A stretch of DNA of 14,109 bases, from positions 1 to 14,109 of the forward strand of contig JAHDCE010000040.1 of NCBI GenBank assembly GCA_020630045.1, written 5' to 3'. Made by a program: the position numbers and the translations under genes. The notes under the pieces are model-generated. The model saw only the letters and a list, made by a program, of their open reading frames with translations. It made no database searches and was not told the origin of the DNA. Numbering within the stretch: position 1 is the stretch's first letter; each line of letters opens with the position of its first letter. Source of the stretch: Saprospiraceae bacterium. Its GTDB lineage: Bacteria > Bacteroidota > Bacteroidia > Chitinophagales > Saprospiraceae. Of the stretch, positions 7,729 to 14,109 are shown one piece after another.

Positions 7729-8400
7729 TCAAACAACACCTATCCTTTTTTCAATATTCCATTTTACAACATCATCAATTGGAATATTTTTTATGTCTCG
7801 TAAATAGATGTACAAATCCACTAAATAATCCAAAGCTTCTACATAATAGGTTGAATCAACTTGTGTTAAATTAACACCTTCTCCTGACTCTATATAACTC
7901 AGGCATTTTTCTACGAAATAATAAATTTCTTCAAACATCCTACTTTGGAACAAGGCAAAGGTGTTATTTATATAGGATATGAATTCATATCCCGGGCTTT
8001 CAATCCTATAGTATTCTTTAGGGGTTAAATTATTTAAGAATTCGATCCAATATTGTATTCCAAAACTTTTTTCCTTCGAATCAATATAAATATATTCATC
8101 CAAATACACCCCAGCCGGATCATAAACTTCTACATAGCTCCCAATCGGCTCTAAGCCTTCCAACATAACACCATCCACGTCAGGCAAATAGAGGGTGAAA
8201 TTCAGTTTAATATAAATTATCTCCGATTCTTTATTCAAATCAAATTCAACCCCATTGAAACCGAATATAAAATCTTTTCTATCATGGCCATTAAGTTCAT
8301 CCACTTGGTATCTAATGGATTCCTTTTCCAATTCGTCCAATAGGAATTCAATCCGCTCTTCAGCCCCTAACTTTAATTGACTTATCAACTGAATGTCCAT
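7729..8400 (-). CDS. Acidic unknown protein (immunity-like by appearance only)
   Basis: The product has 223 residues, starts at the ATG at 8400, has no signal peptide and no membrane segment, and is strongly acidic with many Asp, Glu and Tyr. An N-terminal helix (EERIEFLLDELEKES, about 15-29) is followed by strand-rich sequence (FIFGFNGVEFDLN, then EIIYIKLNFTLYL) and a C-terminal helical part from about 120, including FEEIYYFVEKCLSYI and YVEALDYLVDLYIYLRDI. This build is common among cytosolic immunity proteins of polymorphic-toxin systems, but I see no family signature and no toxin gene nearby, so that link is only inference. The codon choice is A+T-rich like the MORN gene 380 nt downstream on the same strand. 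No clear promoter is visible upstream; a 14-bp A/T palindrome (8407-8420) lies 6 nt before the start codon. Confidence 0.75.
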   Translation of the reverse strand: MDIQLISQLKLGAEERIEFLLDELEKESIRYQVDELNGHDRKDFIFGFNGVEFDLNKESEIIYIKLNFTLYLPDVDGVMLEGLEPIGSYVEVYDPAGVYLDEYIYIDSKEKSFGIQYWIEFLNNLTPKEYYRIESPGYEFISYINNTFALFQSRMFEEIYYFVEKCLSYIESGEGVNLTQVDSTYYVEALDYLVDLYIYLRDIKNIPIDDVVKWNIEKRIGVV

Positions 8401-8558
8401 CTGTTTCTTTTTTAAAAAAGCTTTTATTCCTAAGGAGTATCATTTACCAACCACCTTAGTGCCGTGGCATATTCAACTTAAATCGAACCCATTTAGTTTC
8501 CATTGTGAACTATGGTCATGATGCATATATCTTCATTATAGGCAACGGTATATTTTGC

Positions 8559-8747
8559 ATAATGGCTATCCGCTATTTAGCAACTTCAAACGTCTCCGTT
8601 AGGAGGCGAATGTTTATAGTCTGAAAATGTAGATATATCATCGCGCCCCGTAGGGGCTGCCTGATTCCACAACATTTAAGGCGGCCCCTATGGGGCGCAA
8701 ATTTATATTGCAATAATGGCTATAAACATTGAACCCCGATGGGGTTC
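8559..8747. repeat. Cluster of four GC-rich hairpins arranged as nested inverted repeats (REP/REPIN-like)
   Basis: Four short hairpins of the form pyrimidine arm, 3-4-nt loop, purine arm occur in 160 bp: 8591-8608 (7-bp stem, loop GTTA, one G-T pair), 8645-8657 (GCCCC-GTA-GGGGC), 8684-8696 (GCCCC-TAT-GGGGC) and 8731-8747 (perfect 7-bp stem, loop GAT). The inner two, extended to 8643-8657 and 8684-8698, are inverted copies of each other at 14 of 15 bases. The outer two are each followed or preceded by AATGTTTATAG and its inverse (8609-8621 and 8718-8730, 12 of 13). The whole is therefore nested and nearly symmetrical. An 11-base direct repeat ATAATGGCTAT occurs at 8559-8569 and 8713-8723. Similar CCCC-loop-GGGG intergenic repeats are frequent in Bacteroidota genomes. 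They occupy most of the gap 8401-9057, which holds no intact gene. Confidence 0.7.
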
Positions 8748-8811
8748 CATTCCTTGTTGGTGTTAGAATAAGTATTTTGAAAAAATAATTAAGGACCCTC
8801 GCATAAACAGC

Positions 8812-8862
8812 CCCCATCAATTCGACGATGTGGAATTTGACTTTCGTCCTGACCACCTCCTC
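8812..8862 (-). pseudogene. Displaced 3'-end fragment of a lipB-like gene
   Basis: Bases 8814-8853 match the 3' end of intact lipB (11428-11467) at 34 of 40 positions, in the same orientation. Read in frame on the minus strand the fragment gives VRTKVKFHIVELM against VKSKVKYHIADLM in LipB (residues 221-233), and the changes are conservative (K/R, S/T, Y/F, A/V, D/E). Similarity stops abruptly on the 5' side: the next in-frame residues, SKKIVSIE, run into a stop at 8887-8889. On the 3' side the frame has no stop where LipB ends and runs on into the hairpin cluster. It is therefore a relic and not a gene. It probably came from a diverged lipB copy, by duplication or transfer. Confidence 0.6.
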
Positions 8863-8908
8863 GGATTTTTTGATTACTGAAATTTCCTAGTATTTTAGAA
8901 GCTGTTTA

Positions 8909-8934
8909 AATACGCTTGGTACTCCAAGCGTATT
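8909..8934. other. Perfect 11-bp-stem hairpin upstream of the sensor kinase gene
   Basis: AATACGCTTGG (8909-8919) and CCAAGCGTATT (8924-8934) are exact inverse complements around the loop TACT. The flanks are A/T-rich, but no run of T follows on either strand beyond ACATTTT, so it is only a weak candidate terminator. It could isolate the kinase promoter from upstream reading or act as a binding site for a dimeric regulator. Confidence 0.45.
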
Positions 8935-8968
8935 ACATTTTACATCCATTTTTCAAACATTCTTCAAT

Positions 8969-8976
8969 TACTTTTG
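8969..8976 (+). promoter_or_regulatory. Possible -7 promoter box for the sensor kinase gene
   Basis: TACTTTTG fits the Bacteroidota TAnnTTTG box exactly, 81 nt before the kinase ATG at 9058. At the expected -33 distance there is TTT (8949-8951) in place of TTG, so the match is partial. A 10-bp palindrome TTTTGCAAAA overlaps its end. Confidence 0.3.
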
Positions 8977-9057
8977 CAAAAGAAGCGGATGCCTTTTGAG
9001 ATATTCCCAATAAATAGCAAGCTTATCGTCCTATAAAGATTTCAAAATCGAAACATA

Positions 9058-11400
9058 ATGAAAAACAAAAAAACCAACCAGCCCCGGTTAAATCGCTATA
9101 CTAAGGCTCTATTCATTATTGTACTTGTACTAACCACAAGTACGGTTTCCGCTCAAGTAGGAGAAAAAATTAAAGAATACAATACACTAAAAGGAAAGGA
9201 GAAAAACTTCGAAGACTCATTGTATCTTATAGACTTACTAGGTGAAATACACAATCTCACACTTGAAGAACAGACAGATAAGCACGAAGATTACAAAACT
9301 ATACTTGATGCTTATGCAGCAAATAGCAAAAACCCAAAATTAGACTTTGTACGACAAATATACCTAGCCGAAGGTAGCTTTACGAGGCAGGATACGATTC
9401 CATCCCCACACTATAGAAAGGGCATTTCCATATACGAAACTGAAAATTTCAAAAATGGTGCACATTCTCAGCTTTTCAAGAAAAAAGTTGACTTTTTTCT
9501 TGAAAAATACGTGGCATCTCTCCGTTACTTTAACGAATTGGAAGAAGCAAGACGAATTGCATTAGAAGGGATAAAATGGGTCAACGACCAAGGTTTAGAC
9601 AAAGAGGAACTCTACGGTTATCACAATCAATTAGGCATCATATGCGACATGGAGGGAAAGTATGAAGAAGCAATTACCCATTACGACAAAGCCTTAGAAA
9701 TGGCTGCCGTATCAAATGATTCGTCACTCCTACTCACTGTAAATGGTAACAAAGCCATCCCCCTATATTATTTAGGTCGAATCGAGGAATCAACACAAGC
9801 ATTTTTGAAGTGTTCGTCACTTGCCCTTGAACTGGGTGACACACTTGAAGCAGCTCGTAACCTATTTAACATACACTATAATTATGGAGATTTAAAAGAT
9901 ATCGCCCAAGCAAAAAAATATCTGGAACAAAGCTTAGGATATTATACAATCGGTAAGGACACGTCCGGGATTGTCGGTTGTCTAAAGGCACTGGGAGGTA
10001 TAGAGCAAAGAAAGAAAAACTACCTAGAGGCAATATCTCTTCTCAATGAGGCGCTAACTCTGGCAGAGTCAGCGAAACTACGAAACGACCTTCCGGATGT
10101 TTATCATTTCATGGGACAATGCTATAGTTCCCAAGAAAAATACGAAAAAGCGGAAATAGCACTAAAAACCGCCATGGAAAAAAGTAAGGCGATTAATAAC
10201 CAAAGAGGAATATACCGGACTCATCTCAGCATTGGAACATTATACGCAAAAAAAGGAGAGCATGAAAAAGGAATATTCCATATTGAGGAATATCTTAGAA
10301 TGCAGAATGATGACAAAAGCACAATAGCTGATGCAAAACAGAATCTGGCTAATGCTTACGCCGGCGCAGGCAACTACAAAAAAGCCTACAAACTCAAGGT
10401 TGAATCGACGAAGATAAAGGAAAAATTACGCAGCGAGGACAATATCCGAGCTACTACAAAGCTCCAAAAAGACTTCGAATTCGCCCAAGAGCGTAAAGAA
10501 ATCGAATACAAACAACAATTAATGATGGCAGAGCAGAAGTCCATCCGCACAGGCTTGATTATCGGATTATCTGCCTTGGCATTATTAGCTTTCTTCATCT
10601 TTCGAAGCAATAGAATCAAAGCAAGAGCGAATGCGCAACTCACCGAGAAAAACAAGCGGATTTCCGAACAGAACGAACTCATATCCCAACAGAAAATCAT
10701 ACTCGAACGAACCAACAACACGAAGGACAGGCTTTTCGCCATACTCGGACACGACCTCCGAAAACCCGCCAATGCCTTCCAAGGCATCGCCCGAAAAGTA
10801 AACTACCTCTTGAAGAAACAAGACTATGAAAGAGTACAACAACTCGGTGATTCCATAGAAGACAACGCCCTCGGACTCACTTCCCTGACGGACAATCTCC
10901 TCAAATGGGCATTGACCCAAAAGGATGCCATCAGCATCCATCCCGAATCATTGGATATCAACAAAATTATCAAAGAAACCAAACTCGTTCTAAACCGTTT
11001 GGCGGAAGCCAAGGACATCAATATCATATCCGAAGTACCTGAGGGAATAAAAGTCTTAGCGGACAGCAACAGTATGCTCACCATTGTACGAAACCTCCTG
11101 GACAATGCCATTAAATACACTCCTGAAGGAGGAACGATTACGCTATCCACCAAGGAAAGCGAAACAGGAATCGACCTATACATAAAAGATACCGGTGTAG
11201 GCATTTCCGAAGACAGAACCCAAACCATTTTCATGCTTCAAGACGGAAAATCGACACAGGGTACGAAAGGTGAGAAAGGTACGGGCTTGGGGCTTCACTT
11301 GGTCAAAGAGCTCGTGGATATGAACCAAGGGCGGATTTCAGTATCTTCCAAAATCAACCAAGGGACTACTTTCCTCATTCAATTTCCAAAAGCTGCTTAA
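9058..11400 (+). CDS. TPR-containing sensor histidine kinase
   Basis: The 780-residue product is a membrane sensor kinase. It has a basic N-terminus and a signal peptide with likely cleavage after VSA at residue 32. A TPR region covers about 150-450, with clear helices such as KYEEAITHYDKALEMA (201-216), NYLEAISLLNEALTLA (321-336) and KYEKAEIALKTAMEKS (361-376). A membrane segment lies at 499-516 (GLIIGLSALALLAFFIF) and a coiled-coil linker at about 520-556. The kinase core follows: H box FAILGHDLRKP with phospho-acceptor His565, N box LLDNAIKYTPEGG with Asn683, the DTGVGIS box at 711-717, and the GTGLGLHLVK lid box at 741-750. All key residues are present, so it should be active. The layout puts the TPR sensor in the periplasm and the kinase in the cytosol. 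No receiver domain or partner regulator is encoded nearby, so its partner is unknown. The gene is convergent with lipB, with 10 nt between their stops. Confidence 0.93.
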   Translation: MKNKKTNQPRLNRYTKALFIIVLVLTTSTVSAQVGEKIKEYNTLKGKEKNFEDSLYLIDLLGEIHNLTLEEQTDKHEDYKTILDAYAANSKNPKLDFVRQIYLAEGSFTRQDTIPSPHYRKGISIYETENFKNGAHSQLFKKKVDFFLEKYVASLRYFNELEEARRIALEGIKWVNDQGLDKEELYGYHNQLGIICDMEGKYEEAITHYDKALEMAAVSNDSSLLLTVNGNKAIPLYYLGRIEESTQAFLKCSSLALELGDTLEAARNLFNIHYNYGDLKDIAQAKKYLEQSLGYYTIGKDTSGIVGCLKALGGIEQRKKNYLEAISLLNEALTLAESAKLRNDLPDVYHFMGQCYSSQEKYEKAEIALKTAMEKSKAINNQRGIYRTHLSIGTLYAKKGEHEKGIFHIEEYLRMQNDDKSTIADAKQNLANAYAGAGNYKKAYKLKVESTKIKEKLRSEDNIRATTKLQKDFEFAQERKEIEYKQQLMMAEQKSIRTGLIIGLSALALLAFFIFRSNRIKARANAQLTEKNKRISEQNELISQQKIILERTNNTKDRLFAILGHDLRKPANAFQGIARKVNYLLKKQDYERVQQLGDSIEDNALGLTSLTDNLLKWALTQKDAISIHPESLDINKIIKETKLVLNRLAEAKDINIISEVPEGIKVLADSNSMLTIVRNLLDNAIKYTPEGGTITLSTKESETGIDLYIKDTGVGISEDRTQTIFMLQDGKSTQGTKGEKGTGLGLHLVKELVDMNQGRISVSSKINQGTTFLIQFPKAA

Positions 11401-11410
11401 ATATAACACA

Positions 11411-12127
11411 TCAACCCCACTCCATCACCATCAAATCGGCGATGTGGTATTTCACTTTCGACTTGACTTCGTCCATATCCATTTCACGACCGAGCTCGGC
11501 GGCGAGAGAAGTGACCGACTTGTCTTTATCGACGATACCACAAGGAATAATATTGTCAAACAAGGACAAATCCGTGTTGACATTAAATGCGAAACCGTGG
11601 AGGGTTACCCAGCGGCTCAGGTGTATGCCGACCGCACAAATTTTACGCTTGGGTCGGGTCGCCGTTTCGGGTAACCACACTCCGGAATATCCTTCTATCC
11701 GATAACCTTCCAATCCATATTCGGCGATGGTTCGAATCATCACTTCTTCGATGGTGCGGACGAAGCGATGGATGTCTTCGAAAAAGTGGGATAAATCCAA
11801 CACCGGATATCCTACGATTTGCCCGGGACCGTGATAGGTGATATCCCCTCCCCGGTTGACCGGGAAAAATTCAATGTGTCGGTCTTTCATTTGCTTGTCA
11901 TCCAATAACAGATTGTCTTTCGAACCACTCTTGCCCAAGGTGTACACATGCGGATGTTCGCAAAATAACATGTATTGCTCTTGGGGAATGGGCGGCGTTC
12001 CCGGAAGGGCGTCCCGATTGGACTTCTTAATGGTTTTCAAACGCTCATGCAATTCCATTTGATAGTCCCAGGCTTCCTTGTAAGGAATGCGTCCCAAATC
12101 GCGGAATTCGACTTTCACTTTTTGCAT
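11411..12127 (-). CDS. lipB: Octanoyl-[acyl-carrier-protein]:protein octanoyltransferase LipB
   Basis: LipB moves the octanoyl group from acyl carrier protein to the lipoyl domains of 2-oxo-acid dehydrogenases and the glycine cleavage H protein, the first step of lipoate synthesis; LipA then adds sulfur. The 238 residues are full length. The RGGDITYHGPGQIVGYP motif (92-108) is intact, as is the second part of the active site: Lys162 in RKICAVGIH, His177 in TLHGFAFNVN and the catalytic Cys196 in IIPCGI, corresponding to the Lys and Cys of the E. coli enzyme. The ATG at 12127 shares its first base-pair position with the last part of the mpl stop (TAATG), so translation is probably coupled to mpl. 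No lipA is in the window. The last 13 codons are echoed by a diverged fragment 2.6 kb to the left, beyond the sensor kinase gene. Confidence 0.96.
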   Translation of the reverse strand: MQKVKVEFRDLGRIPYKEAWDYQMELHERLKTIKKSNRDALPGTPPIPQEQYMLFCEHPHVYTLGKSGSKDNLLLDDKQMKDRHIEFFPVNRGGDITYHGPGQIVGYPVLDLSHFFEDIHRFVRTIEEVMIRTIAEYGLEGYRIEGYSGVWLPETATRPKRKICAVGIHLSRWVTLHGFAFNVNTDLSLFDNIIPCGIVDKDKSVTSLAAELGREMDMDEVKSKVKYHIADLMVMEWG

Positions 12128-13482
12128 TATCCGGTTATTTTTTCCGCTAGTCCTTGAACATCAATTCCGCCGAAATTGCCGGAGCTCATCAGTAGCAAAT
12201 CGGCGTTGGTATAATCTTCTTGTTCCAAGGAGCGGCGGACGGTTTCCGGATCGGTGGTGACAATGATGTTGTGGTGCTTGAAGGCAAAAGCCAGTTGTTC
12301 GGTTGAAAAATGGGGCAGCTTTTTCATTTCCAAAGTATGCTCCGAGAAAAAGACGATGGCCTTATCGGCCTTGTCCAAAGTACCGGCATAATGTTTATGA
12401 AAACGCTTATTGAGGCTACTAAAAGTATGGAGTTCCAAACAAGCCACCAAGCGTTTTTCCTTCGCGGATGATTTCACAGCGTCCACTGTCGCTTTGACTT
12501 TAGAGGGAGCGTGGGCGAAGTCCCAATATACTTGTGTGGAAGCATTCCGCCCTAGTAATTGAAGTCTTCGGGCCGCACCTTTGAAATCTTCCATCGCTCC
12601 TAGGAATTGCTCGTCGGTTACGCCCAATTCCTTGCATACATACCAAGCGGCTTGGAGGTTCTCCATGTTGTGTTTTCCGAACACCGACATGGGATATACT
12701 TTGCCTTCGTGTCTGATCCAAGTTTTACCGCTTTCGCGGAAATGAGAAGCGGCATAATACATTTTGGTATCACAATAATGTTCGTCTTCGAGAATGAGTT
12801 TGCGAAGCTCTTCATCCCAACCGTAATAGAACAGCTTACCATCCGACTCCAAAGATTGGATGAATAAGCGGAACTGATCCACATATCCTTCAAAGGTGGG
12901 AAATACGTTGATGTGATCCCAAGCGATACCTGTCACTATGGCAATATCCGGTTGGTAGTGTAAAAACTTAGGGCGGCGATCCAAGGGAGAAGATAAATAT
13001 TCGTCCCCTTCCAAAACGATGACCGGCGCATCGGATAGTCGTACCATGCGCTCGAATCCATCGAGTTGAGCACCGACCAAGTAATCGTAATCGACTCCGT
13101 TTTTACGGAGGGCATGCATGATCATGGATGTCGTCGTCGTTTTACCGTGGCTTCCGCCGATGACTACTCTTTTTTTGTTTTTCGATTGCTCGAAAATGAA
13201 TTTGGGGTATGAATATATTTTGAGTCCCAACTTTTGAGCCGCCCTGAGTTCCATATTGTCTTTACGGGCATGCATTCCCAATATGATGGCGTCGATATCT
13301 TCCGTAATTTTATCGGGATACCAACCGACATATTCGGGCAGAAGTCCGGCGGCTTGTAGCCTTCCTTTGCTGGGTTCATATATTTCGTCATCGGAACCGG
13401 TGACTTCGTACCCTAGGGCTTTGAGTTCTATGGCGAGGTTGTGCATGACGCTCCCGCCTATGGCGATAAAGTGTATTCTCAT
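12127..13482 (-). CDS. mpl: UDP-N-acetylmuramate:L-alanyl-gamma-D-glutamyl-meso-diaminopimelate ligase
   Basis: Mpl is a Mur-ligase that attaches the recycled murein tripeptide to UDP-MurNAc in the cytosol, using ATP, so that it re-enters peptidoglycan synthesis. With the ATG at 13482 it has 451 residues, the normal family length. The dinucleotide-fold-like N-terminus IHFIAIGGSVMHNLA (3-17) and GMHARKDNMELRAAQKLGL (69-87) are typical of Mpl. The ATP loop GGSHGKTTTT is at 109-118. VLEGDEY and IVTGIAWDHINVFPTFEGYV match the central Mur domain; the C-terminal domain carries FAHAPSKVKATVDAV. The frame is open upstream to an ATG-like start at 13641, but those 53 extra residues are not Mpl-like and cross a palindrome and a promoter box, so the internal ATG is preferred. 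The stop overlaps the lipB start by one base. The tripeptide binding implies a meso-DAP peptidoglycan. Murein recycling and lipoylation are not known to be linked. Confidence 0.93.
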   Translation of the reverse strand: MRIHFIAIGGSVMHNLAIELKALGYEVTGSDDEIYEPSKGRLQAAGLLPEYVGWYPDKITEDIDAIILGMHARKDNMELRAAQKLGLKIYSYPKFIFEQSKNKKRVVIGGSHGKTTTTSMIMHALRKNGVDYDYLVGAQLDGFERMVRLSDAPVIVLEGDEYLSSPLDRRPKFLHYQPDIAIVTGIAWDHINVFPTFEGYVDQFRLFIQSLESDGKLFYYGWDEELRKLILEDEHYCDTKMYYAASHFRESGKTWIRHEGKVYPMSVFGKHNMENLQAAWYVCKELGVTDEQFLGAMEDFKGAARRLQLLGRNASTQVYWDFAHAPSKVKATVDAVKSSAKEKRLVACLELHTFSSLNKRFHKHYAGTLDKADKAIVFFSEHTLEMKKLPHFSTEQLAFAFKHHNIIVTTDPETVRRSLEQEDYTNADLLLMSSGNFGGIDVQGLAEKITG

Positions 13483-13505
13483 ATCTTGGTGGTGACTTTC
13501 TTTTT

Positions 13506-13541
13506 TAGATGTTATCACGAAAAATTTCGTGATAACATCTA
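13506..13541. repeat. Perfect palindrome (17-bp arms) in the mpl leader
   Basis: Bases 13506-13522 and 13525-13541 are exact inverse complements around a 2-base AA centre; each arm contains GATGTTATCACGAAA or its inverse. It starts 24 nt upstream of the mpl ATG. If transcription begins from the box at 13552-13559, the palindrome forms a strong hairpin at or very near the 5' end of the mpl-lipB mRNA. No T-run follows on the mpl side (the sequence is AAAAAA there) or on the other strand, which argues against an intrinsic terminator. Alternatives are an operator for a dimeric repressor or the core of a miniature element. Confidence 0.65.
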
Positions 13542-13551
13542 TTGTCAAGGG

Positions 13552-13559
13552 CAAATATA
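13552..13559 (-). promoter_or_regulatory. Probable -7 promoter box for mpl-lipB
   Basis: Read on the minus strand this is TATATTTG, an exact match to TAnnTTTG. No TTG lies at the standard 19-21-nt distance; the nearest is 12 nt upstream. Transcription would begin about 60 nt before the mpl ATG, right beside the perfect palindrome. It is the best box in the leader of this gene pair. Confidence 0.4.
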
Positions 13560-13582
13560 AGGTGTAGTTATCAACTCCTGTC

Positions 13583-13633
13583 TTGTCATGTATCATCCAG
13601 TTGTTTTCAACAATAAAACATGTGATACGACAA
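13583..13633. other. Nested hairpin upstream of the mpl promoter
   Basis: TTGTC and GTATCA (13583-13587 and 13590-13595) pair with TGATAC and GACAA (13623-13633), forming 11 bp with a 2-nt bulge. A second perfect stem, TTGTT-TTC-AACAA (13601-13613), lies inside. It sits in the 316-nt gap between mpl and the Rpn gene, which also carries the palindrome and two promoter boxes; from 13634 to about 13750 I see nothing. The function is unknown. Confidence 0.35.
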
Positions 13634-13750
13634 AGGCACAAAAGACTATAAAGCAGAATCAGAAAAGAGATGTGCCCTTTACTTATCCAGACGATATTTA
13701 TAGGGAGAGGGTTGGATATGTTTGATTGCTATGCTGCTTGGAACTTGTAG

Positions 13751-13781
13751 TTGATAATTGATTACTCAGTTCTTATCTTTA
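13751..13781 (+). promoter_or_regulatory. Bacteroidota-type promoter for the Rpn gene
   Basis: TTG at 13751-13753 and TATCTTTA at 13774-13781 are separated by 20 nt, which fits the TTG-N(19-21)-TAnnTTTG consensus with a single change in the last base. Transcription would begin about 10 nt before the ATG at 13799, giving a very short leader, which is common in this phylum. Confidence 0.55.
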
Positions 13782-13798
13782 CCTGTAAAGACATCACA

Positions 13799-14109
13799 AT
13801 GAATTTACAAGACAAATATGTAAATCCCTTCACTGATTTTGGGTTTAAGAAGCTGTTCGGCAGTGAGCCTAACAAGGAGTTTTTGATTGACTTTTTGAAT
13901 ACCCTCCTCCCTGATAATCATAAGATTGAAGATTTGACATATACAAAGAGTGAACACCTCGGGGGAAGTCCGCTTGATAGAAAAGCCATTTTTGATTTAT
14001 ACTGCACGGGGAAGGATGGAAGCAAGTTCATTGTTGAAGTCCAGAAAGCCAAGCAGAATTTCTTCAAGGATAGAAGAGTTTACTATTCCACTTTTCCCAT
14101 CCAAGAACA
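13799..14109 (+). CDS. Rpn-family recombination-promoting nuclease / PD-(D/E)XK 'transposase', 3' end cut by window edge
   Basis: An ATG at 13799 opens a frame that runs 103 codons to the window end without a stop. The start MNLQDKYVNPFTDFGFKKLF, followed by GSEPNKEFLIDFLN, is the hallmark of the Rpn family (annotated as PD-(D/E)XK nuclease family transposase). The nuclease core is visible as IFDLYCTGKDG (Asp66) and FIVEVQKA (Glu80-Val-Gln82), the D...ExQ form of the PD-(D/E)XK site. Full proteins of this family have about 250-310 residues, so roughly a third is seen. E. coli RpnA-type proteins are known to stimulate recombination and cut DNA, and family members are numerous in Bacteroidota; they are not transposases of a defined element, and no terminal inverted repeats are seen here. 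The gene is divergent from mpl and probably has its own promoter. Confidence 0.88.
   Translation, partial: MNLQDKYVNPFTDFGFKKLFGSEPNKEFLIDFLNTLLPDNHKIEDLTYTKSEHLGGSPLDRKAIFDLYCTGKDGSKFIVEVQKAKQNFFKDRRVYYSTFPIQE

Noticed and set aside
8559..8747. CRISPR array
   Set aside because: The repeats are inverted hairpins with irregular spacing, not regular direct repeats with unique spacers, and no cas gene is present.
8638..8856. A 72-codon minus-strand frame across the hairpin cluster
   Set aside because: Most of it translates the palindromic repeats themselves, and its first 15 or so codons are the lipB relic; it is not a functional gene.
8893..8913. Resemblance of AGAAGCTGTTTAAATA to the kinase 3' end (AAAAGCTGCTTAAATA near 11389)
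   Set aside because: The match is short, A/T-rich and in a different order relative to the lipB repeat, so chance is the simpler explanation.
10386..11234. Several minus-strand frames inside the sensor kinase gene
   Set aside because: They are antisense shadows of a gene with clear kinase motifs in the plus frame.
13483..13641. A 53-residue N-terminal extension of Mpl
   Set aside because: It has no Mpl character, exceeds the family length, and would translate the palindrome and the promoter box.

Overview
The window looks like chromosomal DNA from a member of the Bacteroidota, probably a Cytophagales-type marine or environmental bacterium; the genus cannot be told. The evidence is the absence of Shine-Dalgarno sites before most genes, several upstream boxes of the Bacteroidota type (TAnnTTTG, in one case with a TTG 20 nt upstream), a large sensor kinase with a TPR sensor domain, an Rpn/PD-(D/E)XK 'transposase' and Mpl-type peptidoglycan recycling next to lipB.

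Region 1 (1-2624, plus strand) is the tail of a thiamine-synthesis cluster. It holds thiE (cut by the left edge), a small unknown lipoprotein, thiG, and an unknown Trp-rich 156-residue protein in the place where thiH often lies. The thi genes are visibly richer in G+C than the middle of the window.

Region 2 (2658-8400, minus strand) is accessory in character. In transcription order it holds an acidic unknown protein (immunity-like by appearance only), a 678-residue MORN/YwqK-type repeat protein, a lipoprotein with a DxxGDG motif, and a MidA-like SAM methyltransferase with a TPR-like tail. The gap between the acidic and MORN genes carries a 37-codon ORF that may be a gene remnant, and the second copy of a 30-bp repeat whose first copy lies just before thiG.

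Region 3 (8401-9057) is a 657-bp gap without an intact gene. It contains a cluster of four GC-rich hairpins arranged as nested inverted repeats. Next to it is a short fragment matching the 3' end of lipB at 34 of 40 bases, with only conservative amino-acid changes over most of it, followed by an 11-bp perfect hairpin and a possible promoter.

Region 4 (9058-13482) holds a TPR sensor histidine kinase (plus strand), convergent after 10 nt with mpl-lipB (minus strand). The mpl stop and lipB start overlap by one base, which suggests coupling. lipB makes the lipoyl precursor for lipoate-dependent enzymes; mpl recycles murein tripeptide. The kinase therefore sits between intact lipB and the displaced lipB 3' fragment, 2.6 kb apart and in the same orientation.

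Region 5 (13483-14109) holds a perfect 17-bp-stem palindrome in the presumed mpl leader, a second hairpin, a near-consensus promoter, and the first 103 codons of an Rpn-family nuclease/transposase cut by the right edge. No tRNA, rRNA, CRISPR array, complete insertion sequence or integrase was seen. The best leads for something undescribed are the lipB fragment, the nested hairpin cluster, the 30-bp repeat pair and the mpl leader palindrome.
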